A stretch of 64,000 nucleotides of DNA, taken from assembly GCA_023390175.1 (NCBI GenBank), contig JAEWDK010000024.1:62001-126000 (forward strand), written 5' to 3'. A program made the translations under genes and the position numbers. The DNA comes from Bacillota bacterium. GTDB taxonomy: Bacteria > Bacillota > Clostridia > Oscillospirales > Acutalibacteraceae. Positions 1 to 9,377 of this stretch are shown here, piece after piece (within the stretch, counting starts at the first letter, position 1; each line of letters starts with the position of its first letter). The notes under the pieces were generated by a model. The model saw only the letters and a list, made by a program, of their open reading frames with translations. It did no database searches and was not told where the DNA came from.

Positions 1-1
1 C

Positions 2-2185
2 GAGGATTTTTACAAGGTTGGGGTTGCCATTGAAATTCTGAGCGTGAATTCCGACGAAAAAGGCTACCGTCTTCAGGTGAAAACCTTAAATCGTGTGGAA
101 GTGACGGACATCGATATCACGGAAAACAGGATTACAGCGAAAACAGTTCCACTGCCGGACGTAATCGACCTGAACGAAAGCAGTCAAAAGGAAATGGTTA
201 CATATATCCAGAATATATCTCATCAGGTTGGAGCACAGTTCAGGGATTCCGATGATATTGTAAAAGCAATCGATGAGATCAAGGACCTCAATGTTCTGAT
301 AGGGTATATCTCCCAGTTAATTCCGTTCTCAACAGAAGAGAAATACACCTTGATGGAAACAACGTCATTGAAAGAGCGCAGCTTGACGTTTATTGACTAT
401 TTCCTGCATTACAAAGAATCTATTCAGCTTCAGATCGAAATGACGGAGCGCTTTTCCGAAAGGGCAAATAAAGATTACCGCGAAGCGGTATTGCGGGAGC
501 AGCTGAAATCAATTCAGGAAGAGCTGAATGAAGAACACCCATCCTCCGCCAGGAAGAAAAAGGATTACAAAGCTCTTATTGAAAGCGCGCATATGCCGGA
601 AGAGGTTCAAGCAGCCGCGCTGGAAGAGTTGGGCAAACTGCAAAGTCAAAATCCTGCAAGTCCCGACTACAATGTGATTCAGAATTACCTGGATCTCCTT
701 GTGGAGCTGCCTTGGCAAATGAAGCTGGAAGAACCCGTGAATGTTGCGGAAGCCCGGCGTATATTGGACGATCAGCATTATGGCCTCGAAAAGGTAAAAG
801 ACCGCATCATACAGCATCTTGCGGTTATGCAGCTGAAAAAAGACAAACAGGGTTCCATCCTGTTGCTGGTTGGCCCTCCCGGTACCGGAAAGACCAGTTT
901 AGGCAAGAGCATTGCGGAAGCATTGGGCCGGAAATATGTCCGAATCAGCTTAGGCGGTATTCGTGACGAGGCGGAAATCCGCGGTCACCGCAGAACGTAC
1001 ATCGGCGCAATGCCCGGCCGTATCCTGCAAACCATCAAGAAGTCCGGCGTAATGAATCCTGTTATGGTTTTAGACGAAGTGGATAAGCTGATGGCCGGCT
1101 ATAACGGCGACCCTGCTAGTGCATTGCTGGAAGTGCTGGACCCTGAACAGAACAGTACCTTTACGGATCATTATTTGGATTTGCCGTACGATTTGTCGAA
1201 TGTATTCTTTATTGCAACCGCAAATTCGCTTGACAGCATTCCAAGACCTTTGCTGGACCGTATGGAGATTATCCAGCTTTCAAGCTACACGACGAACGAG
1301 AAGTTTCAAATTGGAAAAAACCATTTGATCGACCAGGCTTTGGAAGAACACGGACTGACAAAAGACGATGTTCAAATCAGTGATGAAGCACTGAAAGCAA
1401 TCGTTTCGGATTATACCATGGAGGCAGGCGTCAGGGGACTGAAGCAGCAATTGGCTGCAATTGCAAGAACCGCAGCGGAAAAAATCGTGCTTGGAACTGT
1501 CGAAAAGCCTTATGTTGTTGAGGCGGATGCGCTGGAGGAAATTCTGGGAAGAAAATTCACAAGGCACGACATGGCTCAGAAAATGAATCCGCCCGGTGTT
1601 GTTACCGGGTTGGCATGGACGCCGGTCGGCGGTGAAATCCTGTTTATCGAAGCGACGCAAATGCCCGGAAACGATCAGGTTATCCTGACCGGTCAGCTGG
1701 GGGATGTCATGAAGGAATCCGCAAGGATTTCCCTCAGCCTTTTAAAATCCCGTTTGCCCGTGAATGCCATTCAGTTTAAAGAAAAAGATCTGCATATTCA
1801 TGTACCGTCCGGCGCAGTTCCAAAGGATGGGCCTTCGGCAGGAATTACACTCTTTACAGCGCTTGCTTCTTTGATCACCGGAATTAAGGTGAACCCAAAG
1901 CTGGCAATGACGGGAGAAATTACGCTGAGAGGCGCGGTTCTTCCAATCGGCGGACTGAAAGAAAAGCTGTTGGCCGCTGAACGTGCGGGCATCACAAAGG
2001 TTCTGATTCCAAAAGATAATGTGCCGGATTTAAAAGATGTTTCGGAAGAAGTTACCAATAAGATTCAGATTGTCCTGGTGGAAACCATTGAAGATGTTTT
2101 GAAGGAAACGCTTGGGATTGCATTGCCTAAAATTGAACAGGTTGTTGCAGAACCGCTTTTTTTCACCAGGTTAAAGCAACAGTAA
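2..2185 (+). CDS. lon: Lon ATP-dependent protease, 5' end cut off by the window
   Basis: This is the cytoplasmic AAA+ serine protease that degrades misfolded and regulatory proteins. The frame is open from base 2, so the N-terminus lies outside the window; 727 residues are present, against about 770-810 for the family. The GTG at 44 lies inside conserved N-domain sequence and is not the start. Visible in order are the rest of the substrate-binding N domain, a coiled-coil-rich linker, Walker A GPPGTGKT (about nt 872-895), Walker B VMVLDEVDKL, and a C-terminal protease domain. That domain has the catalytic serine in PKDGPSAG (codon at 1835) and the catalytic lysine in GGLKEKLLAA. No frameshift is seen. 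The identification is secure. Confidence 0.97.
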   Translation, partial: EDFYKVGVAIEILSVNSDEKGYRLQVKTLNRVEVTDIDITENRITAKTVPLPDVIDLNESSQKEMVTYIQNISHQVGAQFRDSDDIVKAIDEIKDLNVLIGYISQLIPFSTEEKYTLMETTSLKERSLTFIDYFLHYKESIQLQIEMTERFSERANKDYREAVLREQLKSIQEELNEEHPSSARKKKDYKALIESAHMPEEVQAAALEELGKLQSQNPASPDYNVIQNYLDLLVELPWQMKLEEPVNVAEARRILDDQHYGLEKVKDRIIQHLAVMQLKKDKQGSILLLVGPPGTGKTSLGKSIAEALGRKYVRISLGGIRDEAEIRGHRRTYIGAMPGRILQTIKKSGVMNPVMVLDEVDKLMAGYNGDPASALLEVLDPEQNSTFTDHYLDLPYDLSNVFFIATANSLDSIPRPLLDRMEIIQLSSYTTNEKFQIGKNHLIDQALEEHGLTKDDVQISDEALKAIVSDYTMEAGVRGLKQQLAAIARTAAEKIVLGTVEKPYVVEADALEEILGRKFTRHDMAQKMNPPGVVTGLAWTPVGGEILFIEATQMPGNDQVILTGQLGDVMKESARISLSLLKSRLPVNAIQFKEKDLHIHVPSGAVPKDGPSAGITLFTALASLITGIKVNPKLAMTGEITLRGAVLPIGGLKEKLLAAERAGITKVLIPKDNVPDLKDVSEEVTNKIQIVLVETIEDVLKETLGIALPKIEQVVAEPLFFTRLKQQ

Positions 2186-2284
2186 GAATGGTTTGAATGC
2201 TCAAATTCATATGATGAATTCCAGCGCGCTTTTCATCCCGCTATGGCCGGACCACTTGGGTCGGTTTGAGTAAAAAATCAACTA

Positions 2285-2325
2285 AGAGCAGCCCTTTCGG
2301 TCAGTTTGGCCGGAGGGGCTGCTCT
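2285..2325 (+). terminator. Long hairpin after lon in a gene-free gap
   Basis: The region 2186-2515 has no convincing gene. It holds a hairpin with outer arms 2285-2294 and 2316-2325 (AGAGCAGCCC/GGGCTGCTCT) and an inner stem 2295-2302/2308-2315 that pairs fully if G-U pairs are allowed, giving about 18 pairs around a 5-nt loop. No U-tract follows on the + strand (GCGTTTC), while a T-rich run would follow on the - strand, where no gene is seen to need it. It probably ends or protects the lon transcript. Further on, a TATAAT at 2432-2437 is a candidate -10 for the next gene but lacks a good -35. Confidence 0.45.
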
Positions 2326-2515
2326 GCGTTTCAGGGGCCTTCTTTACTCTTCAGCACAAAAATCAGGATTTGTTTGCATACTAATTTGCGCTTTCTTTTA
2401 AGAAATACTATTTATTTGAACCTTTTTGGTGTATAATAAATCATTAAAGGAAGTTGGCAGGATCTCGTCAGCAGATATCTTTATCTGTTAATTTTGACTT
2501 TTCGTGAGGAATACT

Positions 2516-3541
2516 ATGCAACAAGCAGGCAAATCATGGCTCAAAAAAAACATTCTTTTTCTAATTACCGTTATCTTTTCAATCGGGTTTTTGATATTTG
2601 CCATGCGCACAGAAGACGGTATTAAAAATTTAAGACATGTCCTTTTCCATCTTCAGCCGGTTTGGCTGGGCTGGATCGCTGTAGGGATACTTGCGGGCTG
2701 GCTGCTGGAGGGGTATGTATTACATCTGTTTTGCAGACATCTGAATAAGGACTGGACTTTTGGCCAGTCCTTTTATGTTGGTATGGTCGGCCTTTTTTAC
2801 AGTGCATTGACCCCGTTTTCCATGGGGGAGCCGATGGAAGTTTATAACATGACCAAAATGGGGATGGATGTCGGCGCAGCAAGCTCCATTATTGCGGTTA
2901 AGTCGCTGGTGCACCATGCGGTTACGTTCGTCTATTCCCTGGTTCTTATCGCATTCGAGTTACATTATTTTCAGTCAAGTGTGAGCAACTTCTCTTTTAT
3001 TACGATTTTCGGATTGCTTACCAACAGCATTTTCATCTTCTTCGTTCTGATGTTTATGATAAATGAAAGGTTTACAAATTCTTTATTGGAGGCAGTCGCA
3101 AGGTTCCTGGATAAGATTAAAATGCACAAGCTGTCACAGAAGATCTATAATAAAGTGCATGAGGAGCTGTTGATTTTTCATGACAGTTCAAAAACCATGG
3201 GGAAGTCCTATCCTTTATATTTGGTTACAATTTTATTGACATTGGTTCAAATTACAATCGCCAGCTTAATTTCATATTTTGTCTATCGCAGCTTCAACTT
3301 AAGGGGCGTATCTGTTTTTACAATGGTTGCGGCTGACACGTTTGTTACGATGGTTGCATCCTTTGTTCCCCTGCCGGGTTCTTCCGGCGGTGCCGAAGGC
3401 GGATTTTATCTTTTTTTCCGCGAGTTCTTCGGGGCTTCGATTATTCCGGCCATCGCGCTTTGGCGAATTTCTACCCTTTATGTCAACATTCTTTTGGGCG
3501 GCATTATTGTTTACATCGGCCGTAAAAAATTTAGGCTGTAA
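2516..3541 (+). CDS. Flippase-like integral membrane protein (YbhN / UPF0104 family)
   Basis: The 341-residue protein has about eight hydrophobic segments and the family signature near the C-terminus, PLPGSSGGAEGGFYLFF, which matches the membrane domain shared with lysylphosphatidylglycerol synthase (MprF) flippase regions. Family members are thought to move or accommodate lipid-linked substrates; no substrate can be named here. I chose ATG 2516, which has GAGGA at 2506-2510 five bases upstream, over the GTG at 2504, which lies inside that ribosome-binding site. It is a single gene between lon and the ATPase operon. The family is fairly certain and the function unknown. Confidence 0.85.
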   Translation: MQQAGKSWLKKNILFLITVIFSIGFLIFAMRTEDGIKNLRHVLFHLQPVWLGWIAVGILAGWLLEGYVLHLFCRHLNKDWTFGQSFYVGMVGLFYSALTPFSMGEPMEVYNMTKMGMDVGAASSIIAVKSLVHHAVTFVYSLVLIAFELHYFQSSVSNFSFITIFGLLTNSIFIFFVLMFMINERFTNSLLEAVARFLDKIKMHKLSQKIYNKVHEELLIFHDSSKTMGKSYPLYLVTILLTLVQITIASLISYFVYRSFNLRGVSVFTMVAADTFVTMVASFVPLPGSSGGAEGGFYLFFREFFGASIIPAIALWRISTLYVNILLGGIIVYIGRKKFRL

Positions 3542-3695
3542 TTTTATATGATGTGTTAATACTATTAAAAAAGCCGCAGTATAATAATAAATACTTTTTG
3601 CTTGCATTGCAGATAAATTTTTATATACATTTGTATGTGGCGAAAAATTTTATTAAAAAATCAAAAAATAATTTTCCAACCGAATATTATCGGTG

Positions 3696-3724
3696 TTGTA
3701 ATTTATAGTGTATTGTGGTAATAT
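3696..3724 (+). promoter_or_regulatory. Predicted sigma-A promoter of the ATPase-RCK operon
   Basis: TTGTAA (3696-3701), a 17-bp spacer and TAATAT (3719-3724) with an upstream TGG (extended -10) precede the ATPase gene by about 40 bases. I looked in the AT-rich 5' region for a c-di-AMP or other K+-related riboswitch and saw no recognisable core. Confidence 0.65.
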
Positions 3725-3766
3725 GTGTCATCATTAATATTATGAACAAAATGAGGCTGTATTGAA

Positions 3767-6598
3767 ATGGAAGAAAAGAAACAAGTTTTAAATGAAAGTA
3801 TCGAAGGTATATACAAGCTTACGTTTGAGGACGCATGTAAAGTAATGAACACAAGGGCCGAAGGCCTTACGGCGTCCGAGGTACAGAAAAATCAGGAAAA
3901 ATACGGTAAGAATGTAATCAGTCAGAAAAAGGGAAAGCCCGCTATTTTGATTTTCCTGTCCAACTTTGTCAGCTTAATGGCCATTCTTTTATGGGTGGGC
4001 GGCGTGATTGCTTTTGTAGCCGGTATGCCTGAATTAGCAATCGCCATTTGGCTTGTTAATGTCATAAACGGCGTTTTCAGCTTTTGGCAGGAGCATCGTG
4101 CCAGTAAAGCGACCGAAGCTCTTAAAAAAATGCTGCCGACCTACGCAAGGGTTATCAGGGACAATCAGGAGCAGCAGATATCGGCTGAGGACTTAGTGCC
4201 GGGGGATATCATGCTTGTTGAAGAAGGCGACAAGATATCCGCTGACGCCCGTGTGTTCGCAAGCAGCGATCTTCAGGTGAATCAATCAACGCTTACCGGT
4301 GAATCCAACCCGGTTCGTAAAACCTATGATCCTATTTTAAAAGAGGGTTTGGCCAGCTCAGAAATTCCCAATCTTATCTTTACCGGAACCAGTGTGGCCA
4401 GCGGTACAGCCAAAGCAATCGTCACGACAATCGGCATGGAAACCGTCTTTGGTAAAATTGCAAATCTGACACAAACCATGGACGACGTACAAAGCCCTTT
4501 GCAAAAGGAATTGGATATACTGACCAAACAGGTTTCAATGATTGCAATCGGAATCGGTGCTGCCTTCTTTTTGGCGGCTGCATTTTTTGTAAAACAACCG
4601 ATTGCCCAGGCTTTTATTTTTGCATTGGGCATGATTGTTGCATTTATCCCCGAAGGGTTATTGCCTACCGTTACGCTGTCACTGGCCATGGCTGTTCAGC
4701 GTATGGCCAAGGAACATGCACTGGTGAAACGCCTGTCGGCTGTTGAAACACTGGGCTGCACGTCAGTAATCTGCTCCGACAAGACCGGAACGCTGACACA
4801 AAATGAAATGACGGTATGCAATTTATGGCTTCCGGAGCAGGAATTTGAGGTGACAGGCCTTGGGTATGCCCCGGTGGGGAAAATCCTTGCAGGGGACCGC
4901 GAAGTAAGCGCTGCCGATAACGAGGATTTGAAATTGCTTCTTACTGCTGCCGGCCTGTGCAGCAATGCCCGCGTTGTGCCGCCGAATGATGAATCCGACC
5001 GTTATACTGTTTTGGGTGACCCAACGGAAGCCTGTTTGGGAGTAGTCGCTCAAAAGGCCGGAATCGATATGGATAAGCAGGTGGCGCTGACCCCTCGGCT
5101 GAGGGAATTGCCCTTTGATTCAAGGCGTAAAAGAATGAGCACCATCCACCAGCTGGAGCTGCCCGTAAACGGCAGTCAGCGGGTTGCTTATATTAAAGGC
5201 GCACCGAAAGAAGTAATGGAATTATGTACGGGAGTGTACCATCAGGGTACCCGGGAGGAACTGACTGCTGAGCAGCGCAGCCGGATCATGCAGGCCAATG
5301 ACAGTTACGCCAGTAAAGGACTGAGAGTCCTTGCTGTTGCTTGCCGCTTTATACACCGCGAGGATAACCTGCCTGCCGCGCTGAGCGCATATACCCCCGA
5401 ACTGATTGAGCAGGATATGATCTTCATTGGCCTGGTTGTTATGGCGGATCCTCCGCGGCCGGAAGTTGCGGACGCTGTTGCACTGTGCCGTAAAGCAAAT
5501 ATTCGAATTATTATGATAACCGGCGATTACGGTCTGACTGCCGAAAGTATTGCCAAACGCATCGGTATTGTGAAAGGCGAGCATCCCCGTATCATATCCG
5601 GTTTAGACCTGGAAAAAATGTCGGATGAGGAATTGAAGGAAGCATTAAAGGATGAAGTGATTTTTGCAAGGGTTGCGCCGGAGCAAAAGTATAAGGTAGT
5701 TTGCAGCCTGCAGGAAATGGGGCATATCGTTGCTGTAACCGGCGATGGCGTAAACGATTCTCCTGCGCTGAAAAAAGCGGATATCGGCGTGGCTATGGGC
5801 ATTTCAGGCACGGATGTTGCCAAGGAAGCCGCCGATATGATTTTAACAGATGATAATTTCGCTTCAATTGTCAAGGCAATTGAAGAAGGGCGCGCGGTGT
5901 ACAGCAATATCCGGAAATTCCTTCTTTATATCTTCAACAGCAATATGTCTGAAGCAGTGCCTTCCGCTGCGTTTCTGTTCTCAAAGGGCGGAATTCCGCT
6001 GCCCTTGACCGTAATGCAGATATTGTCCATTGACCTTGGCACAGACATGCTGCCGGCACTTGGGCTTGGTACAGAATTGCCTGAAGAGGGTATTATGGAC
6101 CGTCCGCCGCGTTCCATGAAAGAAACTCTGCTGAATAAGCGGCTTGTTATTTTAGCATTCTTTTGGTATGGCCTGATAGAGTCCGTTATATCAATGGGTG
6201 CATATCTCTTTGTGAATATGACAAACGGCTGGCCGGGTGTTCCGCTGGCGGGTTCTGGCATGATTTACAAAGAGGCTACCACCATGGCACTGGCGTCCAT
6301 CGTGTTCTGCCAGATCGGCGTTGTACTGTGTGCCCGTACCGAAAAACAATCCGTCTTTAAAGTTGGCCTGTTCAGTAATAAAAACGTACTCAAAGGCATT
6401 GTTTTTGAAATCTTTTTAATTACCGCCATCATCTATGTACCGTTCCTGCAGGGGATTTTCCAAACTGCGGCAATTGGCTGGAAAGAATGGGTGTTCCTTA
6501 TTTTCTGCCCAGTGCCGATTTTGGCGCTAGATGAAATCAGAAAAGCAATCTTACGCCGATTCCGTAAAGTGGATAAAATAAAAAACGGGGGGAAATAA
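3767..6598 (+). CDS. Type IIC (Na+/K+-ATPase-like) cation-transporting P-type ATPase
   Basis: The 943-residue cation pump has every P-type hallmark: TGES (177-180, actuator), DKTGT (338-342, phosphorylated Asp338), KGAP (477-480, nucleotide binding), TGD (585-587) and TGDGVNDS (658-665). The membrane motifs resemble the animal Na,K-/H,K-ATPase alpha subunit more than SERCA: FIPEGLLPTVT in M4 (residues 293-303), SNMSEAVP in M5 (725-732) and SIDLGTDMLPA in M6 (754-764), which carry the cation-binding carboxylates. Ribosome-binding site GAGG is at 3753-3756. The gene is followed after one base by two TrkA/RCK genes, so K+ and/or Na+ transport is likely. The transported ions are inferred, not shown, and no beta-type subunit is visible. 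Confidence 0.93.
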   Translation: MEEKKQVLNESIEGIYKLTFEDACKVMNTRAEGLTASEVQKNQEKYGKNVISQKKGKPAILIFLSNFVSLMAILLWVGGVIAFVAGMPELAIAIWLVNVINGVFSFWQEHRASKATEALKKMLPTYARVIRDNQEQQISAEDLVPGDIMLVEEGDKISADARVFASSDLQVNQSTLTGESNPVRKTYDPILKEGLASSEIPNLIFTGTSVASGTAKAIVTTIGMETVFGKIANLTQTMDDVQSPLQKELDILTKQVSMIAIGIGAAFFLAAAFFVKQPIAQAFIFALGMIVAFIPEGLLPTVTLSLAMAVQRMAKEHALVKRLSAVETLGCTSVICSDKTGTLTQNEMTVCNLWLPEQEFEVTGLGYAPVGKILAGDREVSAADNEDLKLLLTAAGLCSNARVVPPNDESDRYTVLGDPTEACLGVVAQKAGIDMDKQVALTPRLRELPFDSRRKRMSTIHQLELPVNGSQRVAYIKGAPKEVMELCTGVYHQGTREELTAEQRSRIMQANDSYASKGLRVLAVACRFIHREDNLPAALSAYTPELIEQDMIFIGLVVMADPPRPEVADAVALCRKANIRIIMITGDYGLTAESIAKRIGIVKGEHPRIISGLDLEKMSDEELKEALKDEVIFARVAPEQKYKVVCSLQEMGHIVAVTGDGVNDSPALKKADIGVAMGISGTDVAKEAADMILTDDNFASIVKAIEEGRAVYSNIRKFLLYIFNSNMSEAVPSAAFLFSKGGIPLPLTVMQILSIDLGTDMLPALGLGTELPEEGIMDRPPRSMKETLLNKRLVILAFFWYGLIESVISMGAYLFVNMTNGWPGVPLAGSGMIYKEATTMALASIVFCQIGVVLCARTEKQSVFKVGLFSNKNVLKGIVFEIFLITAIIYVPFLQGIFQTAAIGWKEWVFLIFCPVPILALDEIRKAILRRFRKVDKIKNGGK

Positions 6599-6599
6599 A

Positions 6600-7250
6600 A
6601 TGAAAGCGATTATAGTCGGTTGTGGAAAACTGGGTTCAGGATTGGCCCAAAATCTTATTCGAAAAGGGCATCAAGTGACTGTTATTGACACCAACCCGGA
6701 AGCGTTTCAATTGCTTGGCAGCGACTTTAAAGGGGAAACGATTGTTGGTATCGGCTTTGACCGGGATATACTTGAGAAGGCCAAAATCCGTTTGGCCGAT
6801 GCAATTGTTGCCTGCAGTAAGAGCGATGAAACCAATGCACTGATTGGCAGAATTGCACGGAATGTTTATAAAGTCCCCCATGTTATTTCCAGGTTATATG
6901 ACCCGCGCAAGGCGGAAATTTATCGCAGCCTTGGAATTCAGACAATATCCACAACGACCTGGGGCGTTCAGCGCACAATGGAGATGCTCAGCTATGATTC
7001 GCTTGACAGCATTTTGACCATTGGGGACAGCAATGTTGAGCTGGTCAGGGTGGAAACTCCCGCCCTTTTGGTTGGCAGAACTGTAAATGAATTGACCGTG
7101 CTGGGCGAAATTCGCGTTATTGCAATCAGCCGTAATAATAAAACTTTTCTTCCCACAATGGGAACGCCGTTGCAAAAGCATGACATAATCTATATTGCTG
7201 TCTTAACCGCTTCTGCAAAAAGATTGAAATCATTACTCGGCCTGGTTTAA
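6600..7250 (+). CDS. TrkA/KtrA-type RCK regulatory protein, first copy
   Basis: The 216-residue soluble protein has an N-terminal Rossmann RCK_N/TrkA-N domain (about 1-117, GCGKLG at 7-12 and Asp30 at the end of beta-2, typical of NAD/nucleotide binding). A TrkA-C (RCK_C) domain follows from about residue 133. Family members gate K+ channels or transporters in response to nucleotides. The start at ATG 6600 has GGGGGGAA just upstream and lies one base after the ATPase stop, so the two are probably translationally coupled. No TrkH/KtrB channel gene is present in the window; the partner could be the ATPase itself or a channel encoded elsewhere. Confidence 0.93.
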   Translation: MKAIIVGCGKLGSGLAQNLIRKGHQVTVIDTNPEAFQLLGSDFKGETIVGIGFDRDILEKAKIRLADAIVACSKSDETNALIGRIARNVYKVPHVISRLYDPRKAEIYRSLGIQTISTTTWGVQRTMEMLSYDSLDSILTIGDSNVELVRVETPALLVGRTVNELTVLGEIRVIAISRNNKTFLPTMGTPLQKHDIIYIAVLTASAKRLKSLLGLV

Positions 7251-7266
7251 AAAGGAGGGGAATAAA

Positions 7267-7935
7267 ATGAAAGTTATTATTATAGGCGGAGGTCAAGTCG
7301 GAGTTTATATTGCAAATTTACTTTTGAACAATAACTGTTCGGTTAAAGTAGTGGAAAACCGTGAAAATGTGTTTGCTAAATTACAAAATGACCTTCCTAC
7401 GGAAAACATTGTCCGCGGCAATGGAACGGACCCCGCCGTCTTGGAATCTGTCGGAATAGCGGATGCAGATGTTGTTGTTGCCGTCACCGGTGCGGATGAA
7501 ATCAACCTGGTTGCTTCAACAATCGCGAAATTCGAATTTGCGGTTCCCCGTGTTATTGCGCGTGTAAATAACCCTAAAAATGCCTGGATGTTTAATGCCA
7601 GCATGGGAATTGATGTTGGCTTGAACGAAGCTGACTTAATGGCTCATCTTGTTGTTGAGGGGATAGACCTCAAAAACATCATGACACTTTTGAAAATCAA
7701 CCGCGGCGACTATTCTATTGTGCAGGTACATGTTGAACCTCATTCCGAAGCCGTGCATAAGGTAATAAAAGATTTGGTTATTCCGGCGAATGCGGTGTTG
7801 ATCGCAATTTCCCGTGGAAACGAAACGATTATTCCTCGCGGTGATACGGTTATTTATGGGAACGACAGCATTCTTGCGCTGGCGGATGAGAAGTCTCAGA
7901 TTGCAATAAACAAACTTTTCAGCTCCGCTAAATAA
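7267..7935 (+). CDS. TrkA/KtrA-type RCK regulatory protein, second copy
   Basis: The 222-residue protein has the same architecture as its neighbour: GGGQVG at 7-12, an acidic residue Glu30 in place of Asp30, and a C-terminal TrkA-C domain from about residue 135. It is clearly divergent from the first copy, so the pair may form a hetero-oligomeric ring or answer to different ligands. AAGGAGGGG lies directly upstream and the gap to the first copy is 16 bases. It is the last gene of the operon, followed by a 12-bp hairpin. The family is secure; the role in gating or in regulating the pump is inferred from context. Confidence 0.92.
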   Translation: MKVIIIGGGQVGVYIANLLLNNNCSVKVVENRENVFAKLQNDLPTENIVRGNGTDPAVLESVGIADADVVVAVTGADEINLVASTIAKFEFAVPRVIARVNNPKNAWMFNASMGIDVGLNEADLMAHLVVEGIDLKNIMTLLKINRGDYSIVQVHVEPHSEAVHKVIKDLVIPANAVLIAISRGNETIIPRGDTVIYGNDSILALADEKSQIAINKLFSSAK

Positions 7936-7976
7936 GCCGAATCACGGAAACTGTGCACAAGTAAAAAGCAATTCAA

Positions 7977-8005
7977 AAGGCGGTTATCTTTGTGATAGCC
8001 GCCTT
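7977..8005 (+). terminator. Hairpin ending the ATPase-RCK operon
   Basis: Arms 7977-7988 and 7994-8005 form a 12-bp stem (one G-T pair) with a 5-nt loop. The sequence after it (ATTACGG) is only weakly T-rich, so termination may be inefficient. Confidence 0.55.
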
Positions 8006-8121
8006 ATTACGGTCTATAGCGATTTACAGAAACAGCTGTATGTACAGCTGTTATGCACCGATTCACTGCTTCTTTAATATAATCTAACAGACTGTATTAA
8101 GGAAAGAACGGTGAATATACA

Positions 8122-8985
8122 ATGTCTTTCGGCCTTGCGTTATCAGGAGGAGGAACAAAAGGAGCGGCCCACGTTGGGGTGCTGCTAGCTTTGGAAGAAG
8201 CGGAAATGATTCCGACTTCCATTGCCGGAACAAGCGCGGGTGCTTTAGTGGCTGGTCTGTACGCAACGGGAACTTCGCCCCAAGCTTTAAAAGAAATCGT
8301 ACTGAAAATGTCCAAACACGGTGCGTTTTACTGTGATGCGGATTTGACTGGAATATTAATGGCAATTCCTCAATTGGTCTTCCGCCATAATATTGAAATT
8401 TCAGGACTCATAAAAGGAAATCGTTTTGAGCGCTTTTTATCTAAATACACAAACGCAAAAAATATACAGGACACGATTCTTCCCACTATCATCCCGGCAG
8501 TTGACCTCAACTCCGGAAAAACAATCGCATATACAAATTCTTTGGCAAATGCGTCACCGTTTGATGGCGTGGAATGGAAAACGGATATTCAAATCAGTGA
8601 GGCGATGCGGGCAAGCATGGCCGTTCCGGTCGTGTTCAAACCGAAAATAATAGACGGAATGTGCCTTGTTGACGGTGGTGTAACCGACGTGCTTCCGGTT
8701 GACCTTTTAATCGCGGCAGGGGAACGGAACGTATTGGCCGTCGATCTTGCGGGTGAATATGAAACGCCGAAAAAGCATAACATGATTGATATTTCCACTC
8801 ATTCCCTGTCCATTATGAGCACGCGGCTGAAAGACTGCCGCTCGCGCGGTGAAAAGCTGCTTTTGAATCCGAACCTTCCCAAAGAGTCGGGACTGCTGAC
8901 CTTTGAGCAGATGGAGGAGTGCATGGCCGCGGGATATGACGCTGTGAAATCAAATTTGCAGACAATCAAGGCTATCTTTGCTTAA
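8122..8985 (+). CDS. Patatin-like phospholipase family protein (RssA/YchK type)
   Basis: This is a 287-residue predicted serine acyl hydrolase. It has the oxyanion-hole motif GGGTKGAAH (about 9-17), the nucleophile elbow GTSAG with Ser38, and the dyad aspartate in DGG (Asp184). That is the complete Ser/Asp dyad of the patatin fold, so lipid acyl-hydrolase activity is plausible. There is no signal peptide or membrane segment, which suggests a cytoplasmic or peripheral protein. The ATG at 8122 has a modest GGTGA at 8110-8114. It stands alone between two hairpins. The natural substrate cannot be told from the sequence. Confidence 0.92.
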   Translation: MSFGLALSGGGTKGAAHVGVLLALEEAEMIPTSIAGTSAGALVAGLYATGTSPQALKEIVLKMSKHGAFYCDADLTGILMAIPQLVFRHNIEISGLIKGNRFERFLSKYTNAKNIQDTILPTIIPAVDLNSGKTIAYTNSLANASPFDGVEWKTDIQISEAMRASMAVPVVFKPKIIDGMCLVDGGVTDVLPVDLLIAAGERNVLAVDLAGEYETPKKHNMIDISTHSLSIMSTRLKDCRSRGEKLLLNPNLPKESGLLTFEQMEECMAAGYDAVKSNLQTIKAIFA

Positions 8986-9069
8986 ACTTTGAAGTTCCCG
9001 GAAAAGTGCAGCTTTTGGAAGAAGTATGGGTGACGGGCGGAACTGCCAGAACGCTTGTCACGCAGAACC

Positions 9070-9112
9070 AAAAGGTTGAAAGCCCCATGGCAAACAGGGT
9101 TTTCAACCTTTT
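9070..9112. terminator. Bidirectional terminator between converging genes
   Basis: Arms 9070-9085 and 9097-9112 form a 16-bp stem with one G-T pair and an 11-nt loop. The stem base is A-rich on the left and T-rich on the right, so it can act for the rightward patatin gene and for the leftward superoxide dismutase operon. The rest of 8986-9152 shows no gene. Confidence 0.75.
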
Positions 9113-9152
9113 ACTCATGCTATATAGAGCATCGCATGCTGCCTGTTTTTGC

Positions 9153-9338
9153 TTATGATTTTTTCATCAAATCATCCACATAACTTCTGATTTCACCGAT
9201 CGAGCTAAATTCTCCGCGGTGCGTTTCGATTTCATTCCTTACGCCTTTCGGCAATGAATTGAAGTATTCCTGTATCGCAATATTATTTGCAAACATCATA
9301 TTGAAACCAAGTGGAAACTGGTCTGATCCATTCTGCAT
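9153..9338 (-). CDS. Small conserved-type protein, 61 residues, function unknown
   Basis: The small acidic/basic protein has no membrane segment. It begins with a hydrophobic stretch (FPLGFNMMFANNIAIQEYF) followed by a helical, charged C-terminal half with SSIGEIRSYVDDL. Small proteins with this FPLGF...F...L...S..E pattern occur in related clostridia in my recollection, with no assigned role. It is the third gene of the leftward operon, 39 bases after the repeat-tailed protein. It could be an accessory of the upstream pair or an independent small gene. Confidence 0.6.
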   Translation of the reverse strand: MQNGSDQFPLGFNMMFANNIAIQEYFNSLPKGVRNEIETHRGEFSSIGEIRSYVDDLMKKS

Positions 9339-9377
9339 TATATCACCCCGTAACTATTGTGCGCACGGGGTCAGGTT

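Noticed and set aside
3542..3766. c-di-AMP or K+-related riboswitch before the ATPase operon
   Set aside because: The region is AT-rich with a clear promoter close to the start; the conserved ydaO-type segments were not found and little room is left for an aptamer.
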